The translations under genes were made by a program, and so were the position numbers. A stretch of DNA of 55,144 bases from Chloroflexota bacterium (lineage in GTDB: Bacteria > Chloroflexota > Anaerolineae > Caldilineales > Caldilineaceae): assembly GCA_016861025.1 (NCBI GenBank), contig BOKO01000034.1, positions 1 to 55,144 on the forward strand. Direction: 5' to 3'. This document shows, one piece after another, positions 55,136 to 55,144 of this stretch; position 1 is the first letter of the stretch, and each line of letters opens with the position of its first letter. The notes below the pieces were generated by a model, which saw only the letters and a list, made by a program, of their open reading frames with translations, did not search any database and was not told the origin of the DNA.

Positions 55136-55144
55136 ATGCTACAT
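55136..55144 (+). CDS. Start of another gene (first three codons)
   Basis: ATG at 55136 follows CCAGGAGGCAACGAC, a strong AGGAGG ribosome site at good spacing. Only MLH is visible, so nothing can be said of the product. Confidence 0.4.

Noticed and set aside
55054..55144. End of an insertion sequence at the right edge
   Set aside because: A hairpin and a gene start are visible but no transposase sequence or second end, so the call would be a guess.

Overview
The window is about 55 kb of GC-rich bacterial chromosome. It most resembles a filamentous, aerobic or facultative member of the Chloroflexota (Anaerolineae/Caldilinea-like). That is an inference from gene content: a STAND NTPase with 14 WD40 repeats, YfhO-type giant membrane proteins, Uma2 and DUF2203 proteins, a DHH-CBS-CCA fusion and a sugar-sensor/GAF/kinase/AraC fusion. 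No rRNA, tRNA, CRISPR array or intact insertion sequence was seen.

Layout. 1-1.8 kb: the start of a Crp-type regulator, then a graveyard of frameshifted remnants (sensor-kinase N-terminus, membrane protein plus dual-specificity phosphatase) and an MNT nucleotidyltransferase whose HEPN partner is cut off after about 11 codons. 2.2-6.6 kb: an AT-richer, minus-strand island with a probable ribosomally synthesised, post-translationally modified peptide (RiPP) system. It has two membrane proteins, a radical SAM/SPASM maturase with a PqqD-like N-terminus, an overlooked 57-residue peptide gene with six consecutive Cys-X-Pro units (3771-3944), and a pentapeptide-repeat protein. 6.8-16.1 kb: the WD40 STAND protein, then (minus) a GT2 glycosyltransferase and a 1523-residue YfhO-flippase fusion with three repeat-derived in-frame insertions. 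16.3-26.3 kb: clpS with a molybdopterin-domain protein, SUI1, an esterase, a TIM-barrel protein, a ferredoxin-NADP reductase operon, the DHH-CBS-CCA protein and adenine deaminase.

26.5-37.9 kb is an iron-sulfur/radical-SAM district: three B12-type radical SAM proteins, MoaA, a radical SAM/SPASM protein, an A-type Fe-S carrier, Nfu and a SufR-like Fe-S regulator. Three promoters here share an AT-rich upstream element. Uma2, DUF2203, HicBA and a broken YbaK-like gene are interspersed. 38-55 kb: ComEC, an ArsN2-like acetyltransferase, a membrane-anchored AlbA_2 (Schlafen-like) protein, a Tat lipoprotein dienelactone hydrolase, a GlpA-like/GlpB-like/DUF1667 operon, a formyltransferase, dCTP deaminase, a metal ABC transporter without its binding protein, an alkyltransferase-like protein, a DapA-family aldolase/lyase and the divergent sensor-kinase-AraC regulator. 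The first codons of another gene lie at the right edge.

At least four families of short interspersed repeats (GTGTTGCGTG-type hairpins, GGAGATTGG-type hairpins, GCGGATGACGCGGAT-type, and a 74-bp element with 20-bp inverted ends) sit between genes and, unusually, inside one gene. The strongest candidate for an undescribed system is the Cys-X-Pro peptide with its radical SAM maturase.
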